A stretch of 64,000 nt of DNA, taken from NCBI RefSeq assembly GCF_020886115.1, contig NZ_AP025185.1, forward strand, positions 372,001-436,000, given 5' to 3'. This DNA comes from Flavobacterium ammonificans (GTDB taxonomy: Bacteria; Bacteroidota; Bacteroidia; Flavobacteriales; Flavobacteriaceae). This document shows, in pieces, positions 44,859-54,297 of the stretch (position 1 is the first letter of the stretch; each line of letters opens with the position of its first letter). The position numbers were made by a program, and so were the translations under genes. The notes below the pieces were generated by a model. That model saw nothing but the letters and a program-made list of their open reading frames with translations, was not told where the DNA came from and searched no databases.

Positions 44859-46631
44859 TTACTCGAAAATTGGTTTGGTTGAATTAGTTTCCTCAATAAA
44901 AATCATCATATCAAAATTTTTGATTAATGGAAGATAATAAATATCCTCTTTCGATTCTTTTGAATAACCAATTAACCTTGTAGCTCCGATTATTTCATTT
45001 GTGGTTAGTTGATTTTTTAAATCCGACATATCCATAACAAACGAGTTACCATTTTGAGATAGTTTTTTTTCCCAAAACAAGCTATTGACAGGTTGAAATA
45101 ATTCTGTTTTAAGTTTCTCCGTATAAAGGTGGTCTCCATTTATAAATTTTTCATCTATATATGCATAACTTCCTTTTAAGGTAGTAAGCCCAATTGTGTA
45201 ATAATCGCTCCCGAATTCTTTTTTGAGGTCTCTACCCATTATACCTATTTCGTTGTCTGTGATAATTTCGTTAGAAATATGTGCATTGTGAGCCCAAACA
45301 ATAATTTTACTATCAGAATTTTTTGCTAAAAATGATATTCTATCAGCCATTATTTCATCTCGACTTTGAACTGGTTTTTGGTTTTTAATGTTTAAATAGT
45401 TTATATATGTGTTCTTTCCATTGAAAAGAATTTCTCTAATTGATTTAGTTGTTTTTTTAGTTGATTCTAAATAATTTTCTATATCTAAAATGTTATTGCA
45501 AATTGAATTATTGACTTTATGTTCTTTTTTTAATTTATCCGTTGAACTTTTTTCAATATTGGATTTTAATTCTTTTAAGAGCTTATTCAATACGTTATCA
45601 TTGACTGAATTAAAGTTTTCTTTTAGTAGTTCATAAAAAACCCAATATGAATCATCGCAACCTTTAAACTCAATATTATATATCGATTTATTATCCTTAT
45701 ACCATTGTAAAAAAGATTTCATTTCTTGGGTTTGATAAATGGAAAATAAGTGTTTATGCATTAAACTATCTAATGGGGATTTAAGCAAGTCTTTGTTTAG
45801 GATTTCAATATCATCGTATGGATTTTCTAGCACCACAAGACGATATCCTTTTTCTTTTATTAATCTTTTTGTTATTATTTCCCTAAGTCGATAAAATTCT
45901 GAGGTTCCGTGTGTACTTTCTCCTATTGCAACTATTTTTTTTTCACCTATTTTTTCTATCAAAGGGCCTAAACTATTACGTAGAGTTTCTTCATTCGAAA
46001 AGTCCAATTTTCTAGAAGATTTTGATAATGCCGATTCAAGTTTGTCAGAATTGTAATCCTCCAAAGTTAATCTTTTTGTTTCTTCTAATTTCTGAATGTC
46101 TATGCCGTCAATACTAACTTTAAAGTCATCAAACCAAGCTATACCTTTTTTCCCTAATATCCCGCCTACATAGATATCTTTTGCATTAGACGGAAATGGT
46201 AATTTTATGGCATATTCTCTCCAATCACTTGTACCTCTTATTTTTTGATTTTGCATTGATTTAAATGCTAAAGAACCTTTTTTTGAATGTCCGTCAATCC
46301 GCATCACAAGCCCAACATAATCTTTGACATTTTCATATTTAATTCGACCAGAAAGTACAATAGTGTCTCCAACATAATTGGCTGGAATCCTATAAGTAAT
46401 GCAGCCAAATGTTCCATTTTTATCGGAAACAACTTTCCCAACAGAATTACCATCGCTAAATTTTTCTCCTGTCAAATTTTCAAAATTTCCCCATTTAAAC
46501 CATCCTGTAGGCATTTTTTGTTCTTCCTGTTTAAAATCGTTAAAGTCTAAATTGTATTTGTTTTGACTTTCAACTATTAATGGTAAAATTAGAAGAATTA
46601 AAAAGTATAATTTTTGTTTTAAGAGTTTCAT
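44859..46631 (-). CDS. Erythromycin esterase family protein, secreted
   Basis: A 590-residue protein with a signal peptide (MKLLKQKLYFLILLILPLIVES). Residues about 25-175 look like a carbohydrate-binding-type beta sandwich (TGWFKWGNFENLTGEKFSDG; IAWFDDFKV). The rest is an erythromycin-esterase domain: IVAIGESTHGTSEFYRLRE (Glu/His pair), LVVLENPYDD and VWAHNAHIS. The family hydrolyses macrolide lactones in some cases, but many members, including secreted Bacteroidetes ones, have other unknown substrates. The flanking repeats suggest an accessory gene. Confidence 0.88.
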   Translation of the reverse strand: MKLLKQKLYFLILLILPLIVESQNKYNLDFNDFKQEEQKMPTGWFKWGNFENLTGEKFSDGNSVGKVVSDKNGTFGCITYRIPANYVGDTIVLSGRIKYENVKDYVGLVMRIDGHSKKGSLAFKSMQNQKIRGTSDWREYAIKLPFPSNAKDIYVGGILGKKGIAWFDDFKVSIDGIDIQKLEETKRLTLEDYNSDKLESALSKSSRKLDFSNEETLRNSLGPLIEKIGEKKIVAIGESTHGTSEFYRLREIITKRLIKEKGYRLVVLENPYDDIEILNKDLLKSPLDSLMHKHLFSIYQTQEMKSFLQWYKDNKSIYNIEFKGCDDSYWVFYELLKENFNSVNDNVLNKLLKELKSNIEKSSTDKLKKEHKVNNSICNNILDIENYLESTKKTTKSIREILFNGKNTYINYLNIKNQKPVQSRDEIMADRISFLAKNSDSKIIVWAHNAHISNEIITDNEIGIMGRDLKKEFGSDYYTIGLTTLKGSYAYIDEKFINGDHLYTEKLKTELFQPVNSLFWEKKLSQNGNSFVMDMSDLKNQLTTNEIIGATRLIGYSKESKEDIYYLPLIKNFDMMIFIEETNSTKPIFE

Positions 46632-46664
46632 ATTTTTGAAGTTCTTTTTTTTTGGGTTGTTGTT

Positions 46665-46805
46665 AACGTTTTGCAGCTTGCAGATGTGTCGAATTTAAGT
46701 AAGCCTTAACTTTCGGTTAAACAATTACTTTTTAAGTACAAAACCAACTTTAAATTAAGCACAAAACCCGCCATTTTTGCAAACTGCTGTTGTGCGTTCG
46801 GTTTT
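46665..46805. repeat. Interspersed repeat, copy A (AACGTTTTGCAGCTTG..GTTGTGCGTT)
   Basis: The start AACGTTTTGCAGCTTGCAGATG and a long internal part (AAGCCTTAACTTTCGGTTAAACA and AAAACCAACTT) align with the repeat at 61547-61680. The ends are partly inverted (GCAGCTTGCA against TTGCAAACTGC). It lies between the erythromycin-esterase-like gene and an outer-membrane gene. Confidence 0.6.
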
Positions 46806-46809
46806 ATAT

Positions 46810-47388
46810 TTAAAATCTATATCCTATTCTTAAATGCAAGTTAGCTGCCGCTTCTCCTTCATTTTTTGAATATCCAGCACTTTCAGCGAAAATATATCTA
46901 TATCCAATTCCAATTCCAGTTTCATATGTAAAATGTTTTCCAATATTTCTTTTTAAACCCCAAGTAGGAATTATTGAAATTTGATTGGCAATTTTAACAT
47001 TTTCATAATTTGATATTACAAACCAATTAGGATGATAACTTGTTTGAAGTGTTAAGAAATTTGCACTGTTTCCGCTTATATTTTTTGATTTAGAAACTCG
47101 CTTATCTAAATTATAATACCATCGTGGCTCTAATGTTATAACAGGTGTCATTAAATATCCGTTTTTTGGATAAAAACTTCCACCAAAAAATCCAGCATCC
47201 ATTCCTATTTCCGCACGCAATGCAATTTCATTGGTTAATTTTACTTCTCGATGTGCCCAAATTCCTAAAGTTCCAATTTGAATTCCATAAGTTGATTTTT
47301 CGACACTTGCGTTTTGTGCTTTTGAAAAAAATGTAAATAAACAAATTGACAAAGTAATTATCATTTTAGTTGAAATATTTGTTTTCAT
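46810..47388 (-). CDS. Small outer-membrane beta-barrel protein
   Basis: A 192-residue protein with a signal peptide (MKTNISTKMIITLSICLFTFFSKAQ, two parts) followed by alternating strands (TYGIQIGTLGIWAH, LRAEIGMDAGFF, PVITLEPRWYYNL, FTYETGIGIGYRYIF) and a C-terminal phenylalanine (LRIGYRF). This fits a small outer-membrane barrel of the OmpW/opacity type. The function is unknown. Confidence 0.72.
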   Translation of the reverse strand: MKTNISTKMIITLSICLFTFFSKAQNASVEKSTYGIQIGTLGIWAHREVKLTNEIALRAEIGMDAGFFGGSFYPKNGYLMTPVITLEPRWYYNLDKRVSKSKNISGNSANFLTLQTSYHPNWFVISNYENVKIANQISIIPTWGLKRNIGKHFTYETGIGIGYRYIFAESAGYSKNEGEAAANLHLRIGYRF

Positions 47389-47740
47389 AAATTTTAATGG
47401 ATTTGTTTTTTATTCGTGTTTAAAATTGATTATTCTTTTTTTATTCAGTTCTCTGTCGCTCCAAACTGACACACAACTAGTTAATAGCGCTATAAACATT
47501 CATCTATCACCCCAAATTTGAGTAGATTAACGATGGTTTGTATCGTATTATTCATCTCAAATATAATAATCATTCTAACAAATAATTATTTCTTTATCAA
47601 ATACTTAACTTTATAACATATAAAATGAGGTTTCAAAACTCCCGTTTAAAGCAAAAAAAAGTTGAGCAAGAGGTTTTGTTCAACTTTTTGCTCAACTTTT
47701 TAATAAGAAACCCTTGTAAATACTGATACTTACAAGGGTT
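47389..47740. other. Gene-free stretch left of the attachment site
   Basis: About 350 bp with no convincing ORF. Its right part holds two terminator-like inverted repeats (see the entries at 47657 and 47712). The rest shows no recognisable structure. Confidence 0.5.
47657..47701 (-). terminator. Inverted repeat/terminator left of the tRNA remnant
   Basis: AAAAGTTGAGCAA and TTGCTCAACTTTT are perfect 13-bp arms. On the minus strand the stem is followed by a T-run. It lies downstream of the tRNA-Met 3' end. Confidence 0.65.
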
Positions 47741-47742
47741 TT
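47712..47742 (-). terminator. Terminator of the original tRNA-Met gene
   Basis: ACCCTTGTAA pairs with TTACAAGGGT with flanking T/A runs, 5 bp after the 3' end of the tRNA remnant. It was probably the terminator of the tRNA before the element came in. Confidence 0.7.
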
Positions 47743-47746
47743 GTTG

Positions 47747-47788
47747 TGGTCCCACCTGGGCTCGAACCAGGGACCACCTGATTATGAG
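47747..47788 (-). mobile_element. attL: orphan 3' half of a tRNA-Met gene
   Basis: On the minus strand the sequence runs from the anticodon loop CTCATAA (anticodon CAT), through the stem half TCAGG, variable loop, T-arm CCTGG-TTCGAGC-CCAGG and acceptor TGGGACC to discriminator A. The 5' half is missing; the bases before the loop no longer pair with TCAGG. This is what remains when an element inserts into a tRNA 3' end. The intact gene should lie at the other end of the element. Confidence 0.85.
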
Positions 47789-47898
47789 ATAGGTTTTATT
47801 TGTTTTCTTATTGTTGCACTTTGATTTACTTTTATTGATAATCAATTGTTTACGATAAATTTTATTGGTTTATATTTTCTTTTTATTTCTTTTTTATA

Positions 47899-47906
47899 TA
47901 GATTTG
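47899..47906 (+). promoter_or_regulatory. -7 promoter element for the integrase
   Basis: TAGATTTG, 28 bp before the ATG at 47935. No -33 element was found at the right distance. Confidence 0.4.
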
Positions 47907-47934
47907 TTCGTCAAATGTTCGCCAAAACTATATT

Positions 47935-49152
47935 ATGAGTACTGTAAAATTTACCCTCAAAAACATCCCAAATAAGAACAAAGAGTATTCAATAATTTTA
48001 GTTCTAGTAAAAGACCGTAAAAACACTTCTATTTCTATCGGACAAACTTGTAAAAAAGAAGACTGGTGCTTTGATTCTTGTAGACTTAAAACTAATAATA
48101 CAAAGCACAGATCTATAAATAGGTTTATTGAAAAAATAAATCTTAGAATAGACGATTTTATGCACGAAAGAAAAATGCTAGAAGAATCCTATTCTTTGAG
48201 TGATTTAGTAAATGAAATAAAAAGAGAAGATACTAAACCTAATAGCTTAGATTACTTTAATTTTCATCAAGAAGTCATAAATGAATTTAATAATTCTGGC
48301 AAGACGGGTTCAGCAAAGATTAACAAGGACACATTGGCTTCATTAAAAAAATACCACCAAAAAGATCAATTAAAATTTACAGAACTAAATGTAGAATTTC
48401 TTCAAAAATACGATTCTTACCTAAGAAGTAGAGGAGGAATAGATAGCGGCATAGGAATCAAAATGAGAACTATCAGAGCTATTTACAACAAAGCTATTCA
48501 AAGGAAAATAATTCCAGATAGATTTTACCCATTCAAGACTGTCAAAATTTCTAATTTAAAAAATGAAAACAAAAAAGAATATTTAACCGAAAATGAAATA
48601 AAACTGATTATAAACAAAGATTTTATTCAAAACAAAAAATTACAATTTGCCAAGGATATGTACTTATTTAGCTTCTATTGTAGAGGTATGAATTTTATTG
48701 ACCTTATGAAACTTAATCATACTAATTTATTTGAAAATAGAATCTCTTATATAAGGACAAAAACAGGGGTTCATCTTGAATTTAAATTGATCTCTTCAGC
48801 TCAAGAAATACTAAATTATTACAGCCAAAAATCATTTAACAACTATTTATTTCCCGTGCTTTTAAATGAAAACATGACTCCTCTACAACTAAAAAACAGG
48901 GAACACAAAATTCTAGGACAGATAAATAAGTCTTTAAAGGAAATTTTACAAGTGTTAGAAATAAATAAAAATATCACTTTTTATACCGCACGACATTCCT
49001 TTGCTACTTATCTGAAGTTTAACAATGTTTCGATTGATGCTGTAAGTGAAATGTTAGGACATACAAATATAAAAACGACACAATCGTATCTTAGTAAGTT
49101 GCCAAACAAAAAATTAGACACAATTGTGGATAATGTATTTGAAAAATTTTAA
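47935..49152 (+). CDS. Tyrosine recombinase/integrase
   Basis: A 405-residue site-specific integrase of the Bacteroidetes type. The N-terminal arm-binding domain (residues about 1-95) and the SAM-like core-binding domain (about 100-200) are followed by the catalytic domain: Arg250 in YCRGMNF, Arg353-His354 in FYTARHSFATYL, His376 in EMLGHTNIKTT and the nucleophile Tyr385. It lies 146 bp from the attL and reads into the element. It would catalyse insertion at the tRNA-Met gene. No excisionase gene could be identified next to it. Confidence 0.94.
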   Translation: MSTVKFTLKNIPNKNKEYSIILVLVKDRKNTSISIGQTCKKEDWCFDSCRLKTNNTKHRSINRFIEKINLRIDDFMHERKMLEESYSLSDLVNEIKREDTKPNSLDYFNFHQEVINEFNNSGKTGSAKINKDTLASLKKYHQKDQLKFTELNVEFLQKYDSYLRSRGGIDSGIGIKMRTIRAIYNKAIQRKIIPDRFYPFKTVKISNLKNENKKEYLTENEIKLIINKDFIQNKKLQFAKDMYLFSFYCRGMNFIDLMKLNHTNLFENRISYIRTKTGVHLEFKLISSAQEILNYYSQKSFNNYLFPVLLNENMTPLQLKNREHKILGQINKSLKEILQVLEINKNITFYTARHSFATYLKFNNVSIDAVSEMLGHTNIKTTQSYLSKLPNKKLDTIVDNVFEKF

Positions 49153-49236
49153 ACCTTACTTCTTAATAAAGCGTTTTTCCAATTAAAAAAACTAACTAAG
49201 TCCTACCAAAAAACATTTATGTGTTTTTACAATTTT

Positions 49237-49276
49237 ATTTTTTTATTTTTTTATTTTTTTATTTTTTTATTTTTTT
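49237..49276. repeat. Tandem repeat (ATTTTTTT)x5
   Basis: Five exact 8-bp units between the 3' ends of the integrase and hsdR genes. It is outside any gene and may serve as a weak bidirectional terminator or simply vary in number. Confidence 0.75.
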
Positions 49277-49357
49277 AAATAAATATTTATTTATTTATAT
49301 ATGTTTTTAAAATTGTTTAATCAATGGTTGTAGGTTAATCGTATTATAAATAATTAG

Positions 49358-52300
49358 CTACTTATTATACTTCTTAAAATTCTCTGCCTGTTCAAAAATC
49401 TCTTTATACACTTCGTCTCTGTCAACGGGTGGATAATCATTTTCAGCCAATAGTATAATTAAATCAACTTTTAATTCGGCTTTAATATCGTCTCGTTTAC
49501 TCCAATCAGTGTATTTAGCTTTATCATCCACTACTGTTTTAACTTTCTGAGCCAGTTGTATTAATTTATCATTTGGATAACTGAAATCGTATTTAACTGC
49601 TAAAGCTTTCAAAATATCGTAAAATGCTTTTTCTTCAAAGTCAATTCCTAAATCTTTGAAAGAATCTTTTTCTTTTTTAAGCGCATAATACAAATCAATA
49701 ATTTCATCGGTAAAGTCCTCTAACACTTCACTTCGCAACACATCACTTTCTTTGCGCTCGTTGTATTTTTCAACAATCTGTTGTAAACGCTTAGAAAAAT
49801 CGATACCTGTGATTTTGTTTATTTTCTTGACATCATCTATTGCCTTGGCTAAAAGCTTCTGCAATAGTTTGATTTTGGTATTTGGCAACTTAATTTTATC
49901 AATTTTTGCCATATAATCATCAGAGAAAATATCTATCTCTGTTTGGGTTTCATCTCCAAGTTTAAAAATCTCTTCTACTCCATCACTCTCAATAGCATCT
50001 TGAAGCATTTGCTTCACACGATTGTTCATTTGAGCAGTATCTGGCGCAACGCCTTTCGTTAATTTAAAAATAATGGAACGAACGGCTAAGTAAAAATGAA
50101 TTTCATCGCGTTGCGTTTCTGAAAATGCACCGCTTCCAGAACAAATATCATAAGCCGATTTTAATCGTTTCACAATGTACATGAATCGTTTTTCCAATTC
50201 TTGTGTCAATTGTACAAACTCGGATGCTTTATTCAATGTTTTTAATTGTTCTAAAGGAATACCCGATAAATAACCTGATGTGTCAAACTTGTGAAATAGT
50301 TTGCCTAATAAATCTAATTGGTCTTTAACCACAACAATCGATTGCTCAATATCTTCAATATTTTGACCATCTGAATTATTGTACTGTGCCATGGCCATAT
50401 TCATCTGCTTTTTGATGCCGATGTAATCTACAATTAACCCTTTTTCTTTACCTTCAAATTTTCGATTTACACGAGAAATTGTTTGAATTAAATTATGACG
50501 TTGAATAGGTTTATCAATATACATGGTATCTAAGAAAGGTACATCAAAACCTGTTAGCCACATATCTACTACAATGGCAATTTTAAAATTAGATTTGTCA
50601 TTTTTAAATTGTCTATCTAATTCTTTGCGATCGTCTTTCGTGCCCAATGAATTATAAAAATCTTCCTCATCGTCTTTTCCTCTGGTCATCACCATTTTGA
50701 TGCGTTCCATTGGTTTGATTTCTTTTTTGTCTTTATCAGATAACTCAACCCCATCAGCGGCTACTTTGACTTCACCCCATTCTGGTCGTAAGGCTAGAAC
50801 GTTTTTATACAATTCGTAAGCAATTGGTCGGCTACTGCACACAAACATGGCTTTGCCTCGAACAGTTGACCCTTCAGCGATTCTGTTTTCGTAATGGGTA
50901 ACAAAGTCTTCAGCAACAGTTTTTAAACGTGTTGGGTCGCCAATAATGGCATTCATTTGCGCCATTGCTTTTTTACTTTCTTCTATTTGGTTTTCATTAC
51001 TTCCTTCTTCCGCACATCTATTGTAATATGCCTCAATCTCTTCTAGTTTTTGATTGTTTAATAAAACTTTTGCAGCTCTTCCTTCATAGACAATACGAAC
51101 GGTAATTTCATCTTTAACCGATTCATTCATGGTGTAAGCATCTACAATATCGCCAAACACATCAATAGTAGCATCTATTGGTGTACCTGTAAAACCAACA
51201 TAAGTGGCATTGGGTAACGAATCATGTAAATACTTAGCAAAGCCAAATGTTTTTTTAACGCCTTGCTCTGTAACAACTACTTTCTGGTCTAAATTGGTTT
51301 GACTTCTGTGCGCTTCATCCGAAATACAAATGACATTCGTTCTATCGGTTAGTAATCTTGTGTCTTCTGTAAATTTATGAATGGTGGTTAAAAAAACACC
51401 GCCGCTATTTCTGCCTTGTAGCAACTCTCGTAAATGCGTTCTACTTTCTACACTAATTATCGATTCGTCACCCACAAATCCTTTTGCATTGGTGAATTGA
51501 CCTGATAACTGGTCGTCTAAATCAGTACGATCGGTAATAATGACAATTGTTGGACTAGCAAAATGCGTGCTTCGCATTAACAAACGACTTAAATACAACA
51601 TGGTGTAACTTTTCCCACAACCTGTTGTACCAAAGTAGGTTCCACCTTTACCATCACCTAAAGGTTTTTGATGGTTTTTTATATTTTCAAAAAGTTTGAC
51701 TGCCGCATAATATTGCGGATAACGACAAACGATTTTTTCGTTCTTTTTAGAACTATCAGGTAAATAAATAAAGTTTTGAATGATATCTCTTAAACGCTTG
51801 CGATTAAACATCCCTTGAATGAGTGTAAACATAGCATCTATACCATCTACCCCATTAGGCATGCCTTCTATTTTACGCCAAGCATAAAAGAATTCATAAG
51901 GCGCGAAAAAGGAACCTGATTTGGTATTTACCCCATCACTAATCACACAAAAAGCATTGTACTTAAATAACTCAGGAATATCTCGTTTGTAACGTGTAGT
52001 TAATTGTACATACGCATCATGGATGGTTGTGTTTTCCTGAATCGCCGTTTTAAATTCAAATACTACCAATGGCAATCCGTTAATGTATAAAATCAAATCA
52101 GGAATACGCATTTCATAGCCTTTAATGGCTAGTTGATTGACGATTTTATACGTGTTGTGATCTTTTTCAGAATAATCAATTAGTTGTATAAAAATATCTT
52201 TTTGATTGCGGTCTTCACGTTTTAGCAAAAAACCATCACTCACCATTTTCATGAAAGTTTTATTGGTTTCATATAAATCGGAAGAAGGCAAACGTTCCAA

Positions 52301-52546
52301 ATCACGAATAATCGAATCTACTTCAGCATCCGTAATGTTATCTTTCGCATAGTTGGATTTCAAATAGTGTCGCAAATCTGCATCTATCAACACTTTTTCA
52401 GTAACGATATGACCGTATTGTGCGTGAGGTTCTTCTACACCTTGAAACTCGTTTTTACGCACTTCGCCACCTACAAGATGCGTCATTTGCTCGTCTTGTA
52501 ATAAGTGGATAAAGGCTTGTTCTAATTGTGCTTCTGTGAATTTCAT
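49358..52546 (-). CDS. hsdR: Type I restriction enzyme, R subunit
   Basis: A 1062-residue motor and nuclease subunit. The N-terminal PD-(D/E)xK nuclease is seen in YEMRIPDLILYI and VVFEFKTA. The helicase part has the Walker A FGTTGCGKSYTM, CISDEAHRSQ and YVGFTGTPID, then SRVNRKFEGKEKG in the second RecA lobe. The C-terminal helical region binds the methylase. It is the last gene of the leftward locus and is separated from hsdS and hsdM by two other genes. Confidence 0.96.
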   Translation of the reverse strand: MKFTEAQLEQAFIHLLQDEQMTHLVGGEVRKNEFQGVEEPHAQYGHIVTEKVLIDADLRHYLKSNYAKDNITDAEVDSIIRDLERLPSSDLYETNKTFMKMVSDGFLLKREDRNQKDIFIQLIDYSEKDHNTYKIVNQLAIKGYEMRIPDLILYINGLPLVVFEFKTAIQENTTIHDAYVQLTTRYKRDIPELFKYNAFCVISDGVNTKSGSFFAPYEFFYAWRKIEGMPNGVDGIDAMFTLIQGMFNRKRLRDIIQNFIYLPDSSKKNEKIVCRYPQYYAAVKLFENIKNHQKPLGDGKGGTYFGTTGCGKSYTMLYLSRLLMRSTHFASPTIVIITDRTDLDDQLSGQFTNAKGFVGDESIISVESRTHLRELLQGRNSGGVFLTTIHKFTEDTRLLTDRTNVICISDEAHRSQTNLDQKVVVTEQGVKKTFGFAKYLHDSLPNATYVGFTGTPIDATIDVFGDIVDAYTMNESVKDEITVRIVYEGRAAKVLLNNQKLEEIEAYYNRCAEEGSNENQIEESKKAMAQMNAIIGDPTRLKTVAEDFVTHYENRIAEGSTVRGKAMFVCSSRPIAYELYKNVLALRPEWGEVKVAADGVELSDKDKKEIKPMERIKMVMTRGKDDEEDFYNSLGTKDDRKELDRQFKNDKSNFKIAIVVDMWLTGFDVPFLDTMYIDKPIQRHNLIQTISRVNRKFEGKEKGLIVDYIGIKKQMNMAMAQYNNSDGQNIEDIEQSIVVVKDQLDLLGKLFHKFDTSGYLSGIPLEQLKTLNKASEFVQLTQELEKRFMYIVKRLKSAYDICSGSGAFSETQRDEIHFYLAVRSIIFKLTKGVAPDTAQMNNRVKQMLQDAIESDGVEEIFKLGDETQTEIDIFSDDYMAKIDKIKLPNTKIKLLQKLLAKAIDDVKKINKITGIDFSKRLQQIVEKYNERKESDVLRSEVLEDFTDEIIDLYYALKKEKDSFKDLGIDFEEKAFYDILKALAVKYDFSYPNDKLIQLAQKVKTVVDDKAKYTDWSKRDDIKAELKVDLIILLAENDYPPVDRDEVYKEIFEQAENFKKYNK

Positions 52547-52635
52547 GCTGTTTTTCTATTTTCCAAGCTCCACATATCGATTATGATCGAGTATAGTTGG
52601 CTTTTTCTTTTGTTTCGCTAATCATTTTATAAATT

Positions 52636-52720
52636 GTCGAAATAAGCAGATTTAAATCAATCTATTTATGTCGAAATGGAATAATTAAGATTTTTTCGCT
52701 TTAAAAAAATGTTTATTTGT
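52636..52720. repeat. 85-bp direct repeat, copy A
   Basis: Aligns without gaps to 54205-54289 (68 of 85 identical by hand count). Lies upstream of hsdR and directly downstream of the AAA/DUF4143 gene. It ends AAAATGTTTATTTGT. Its equivalent of the promoter bases is degenerate (TTTA for TTTG; AATTTATA for TATTTTTG). Confidence 0.8.
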
Positions 52721-52730
52721 ACTATTTCCG

Positions 52731-54179
52731 TTAATCATTATTCCCTTTCATTTTTAATGTATTGACACCAACATTATAAGCATATAAAGCTGCTGGCAAA
52801 AAGGTAAACTCAATTTCTTTAAAGTTTTTGTTTCCCTCTTGATTAATTGTGGTTACTAATGCACTTGATAATTTATTTTTATCGCAAAATTGAACCATGC
52901 TATTCAATTCATTCGTTTTTTCAACATAGCGATTGCTCCATTTTATTTCAATACCCCAAATAGGTTTGAAATTTTTATCATCAAGCAATACCAGATCTAC
53001 TTCTCCTTCTTTTTTGTCTTTCCAACGGGCATAATTCAAATTCAAATTTTCACGGTGCATCCATTGTGAAAGTATAGCAGTTTCGACCATATTCCCCATT
53101 TCTTGATCGCTTTCTGAAATTGGCGAGAATAAAGCAGTTCGCAATGATGGATTGGTCAAATACACTTTAAAACTGGTTACTCTTTTCAATCGTTTAGCAT
53201 TGATATCTAATTTGTTGAGTACTTTAATTAAAAAAGCTGCCTCTAAATACTCCAGATATTTTTTTAAGGTTTCTTTTATAATACCACTTTCTCTTGACAT
53301 GGTTTCATACGAAAACTCATTGCCTGTGTTGTAAGCAATATAAGTGAAAAAACGGTTGAGTTCTTGCACATCTTTAATCCCGTATAAGCTTGGTAAATCT
53401 CTCAATAATACCTTATCTACAATGTCATTTTTAACATACCTACCCATATCACTCTGAATTTTTTCAGATAAAACTACTTCGGGATATCCTCCAAAATTGA
53501 GGTAATTCACAAATTCTTTGTTGAGTTCGTCTATATTATTAGTCAGCTGATAGGCTATTTCTTTTCCGTTGTAGTTGATAGCACCTTCTACCATCAAATG
53601 GGAACGATTTTTTAAATGAATGAATTCCTGAAAGGTTAAAGGCGGCAGCATAAAATCAGTAAATCGACCCGCGCCACTCTCGGTACTGTGCCAGCGCAAG
53701 GCAGCAGCAGCAGAACCCGAAACGATAAATTTTGTTTTTGGATACGTATCTACCAATACTTTTAAATGACGTTCCCAGTCTTTCAGATACTGAATCTCAT
53801 CAAAGAAAATATAACAATCGTCTAGATTTTTAATTTTTAAAGCCTCTGTGCATAAATCCAAAATGTCTTGTAAACTCAAATTGATATAAATAGGATTATC
53901 AATACCTATGAAAAATAGCTTTTGCGGATTTACATTTTCCTGAATCAATTGATCGATTGTATGAAACATCATGACAGTTTTACCCACACGTCTTGGTCCC
54001 ATTAATACCACCGCTCTTTTAATCTCTTTTTCAACGACAAACGGATAAAAAAGATTAAAATACAAACGTTTAGACATTGTACGGTATAACTCTGGAATAG
54101 CCTTAGTTACCCACCAAGGATTCTCATAACGTAATCGTTCTATTATTTTTTCTTGCGGAATAAGGGTTGAAATTTTCAT
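52731..54179 (-). CDS. AAA ATPase with DUF4143
   Basis: A 482-residue protein. The P-loop is MGPRRVGKTVMMFHT, with Walker B CYIFFDEIQYLKDWE (AAA_14 type) and a sensor-like FIVSGSAAAAL. The C-terminal DUF4143 domain has GEVDLVLLDDKNFKP and WGIEIKWSNR, a spacing that fits a PD-(D/E)xK nuclease-like fold (Asp, then Glu-x-Lys). These proteins are common and poorly understood. It is flanked by 85-bp direct repeats, and has its own promoter upstream. It may have joined the restriction locus as a cassette. Confidence 0.88.
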   Translation of the reverse strand: MKISTLIPQEKIIERLRYENPWWVTKAIPELYRTMSKRLYFNLFYPFVVEKEIKRAVVLMGPRRVGKTVMMFHTIDQLIQENVNPQKLFFIGIDNPIYINLSLQDILDLCTEALKIKNLDDCYIFFDEIQYLKDWERHLKVLVDTYPKTKFIVSGSAAAALRWHSTESGAGRFTDFMLPPLTFQEFIHLKNRSHLMVEGAINYNGKEIAYQLTNNIDELNKEFVNYLNFGGYPEVVLSEKIQSDMGRYVKNDIVDKVLLRDLPSLYGIKDVQELNRFFTYIAYNTGNEFSYETMSRESGIIKETLKKYLEYLEAAFLIKVLNKLDINAKRLKRVTSFKVYLTNPSLRTALFSPISESDQEMGNMVETAILSQWMHRENLNLNYARWKDKKEGEVDLVLLDDKNFKPIWGIEIKWSNRYVEKTNELNSMVQFCDKNKLSSALVTTINQEGNKNFKEIEFTFLPAALYAYNVGVNTLKMKGNND

Positions 54180-54196
54180 AATATATCTTATTTATG

Positions 54197-54225
54197 CAAA
54201 AATAGTAAAAATAAGTAGATTCAAA
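54197..54225 (-). promoter_or_regulatory. Promoter with palindromic operator, AAA/DUF4143 gene
   Basis: On the minus strand: TTTG (54222-54225), 17 bp, TATTTTTG (54197-54204), about 18 bp before the start codon. An imperfect palindrome (AAATAAGTAGATT / AATCTATCTATTT) straddles the -33 element. Confidence 0.65.
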
Positions 54226-54289
54226 TCTATCTATTTATGTTAAAATTCGGTAAATAAGGTTTTTTTGTATTTAAAAAATGTTTATTTGT
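54205..54289. repeat. 85-bp direct repeat, copy B
   Basis: Upstream of the AAA/DUF4143 gene. Contains the palindrome and the -33 element. Pairs with 52636-52720. One repeat unit plus the gene make up 1,569 bp. Confidence 0.8.
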
Positions 54290-54297
54290 TGTTTTTG

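Noticed and set aside
47633..47845. 70-codon minus-strand ORF
   Set aside because: It runs through the tRNA-Met remnant and two terminators; the peptide (RWSLVRAQVGPQ) is simply translated tRNA sequence.
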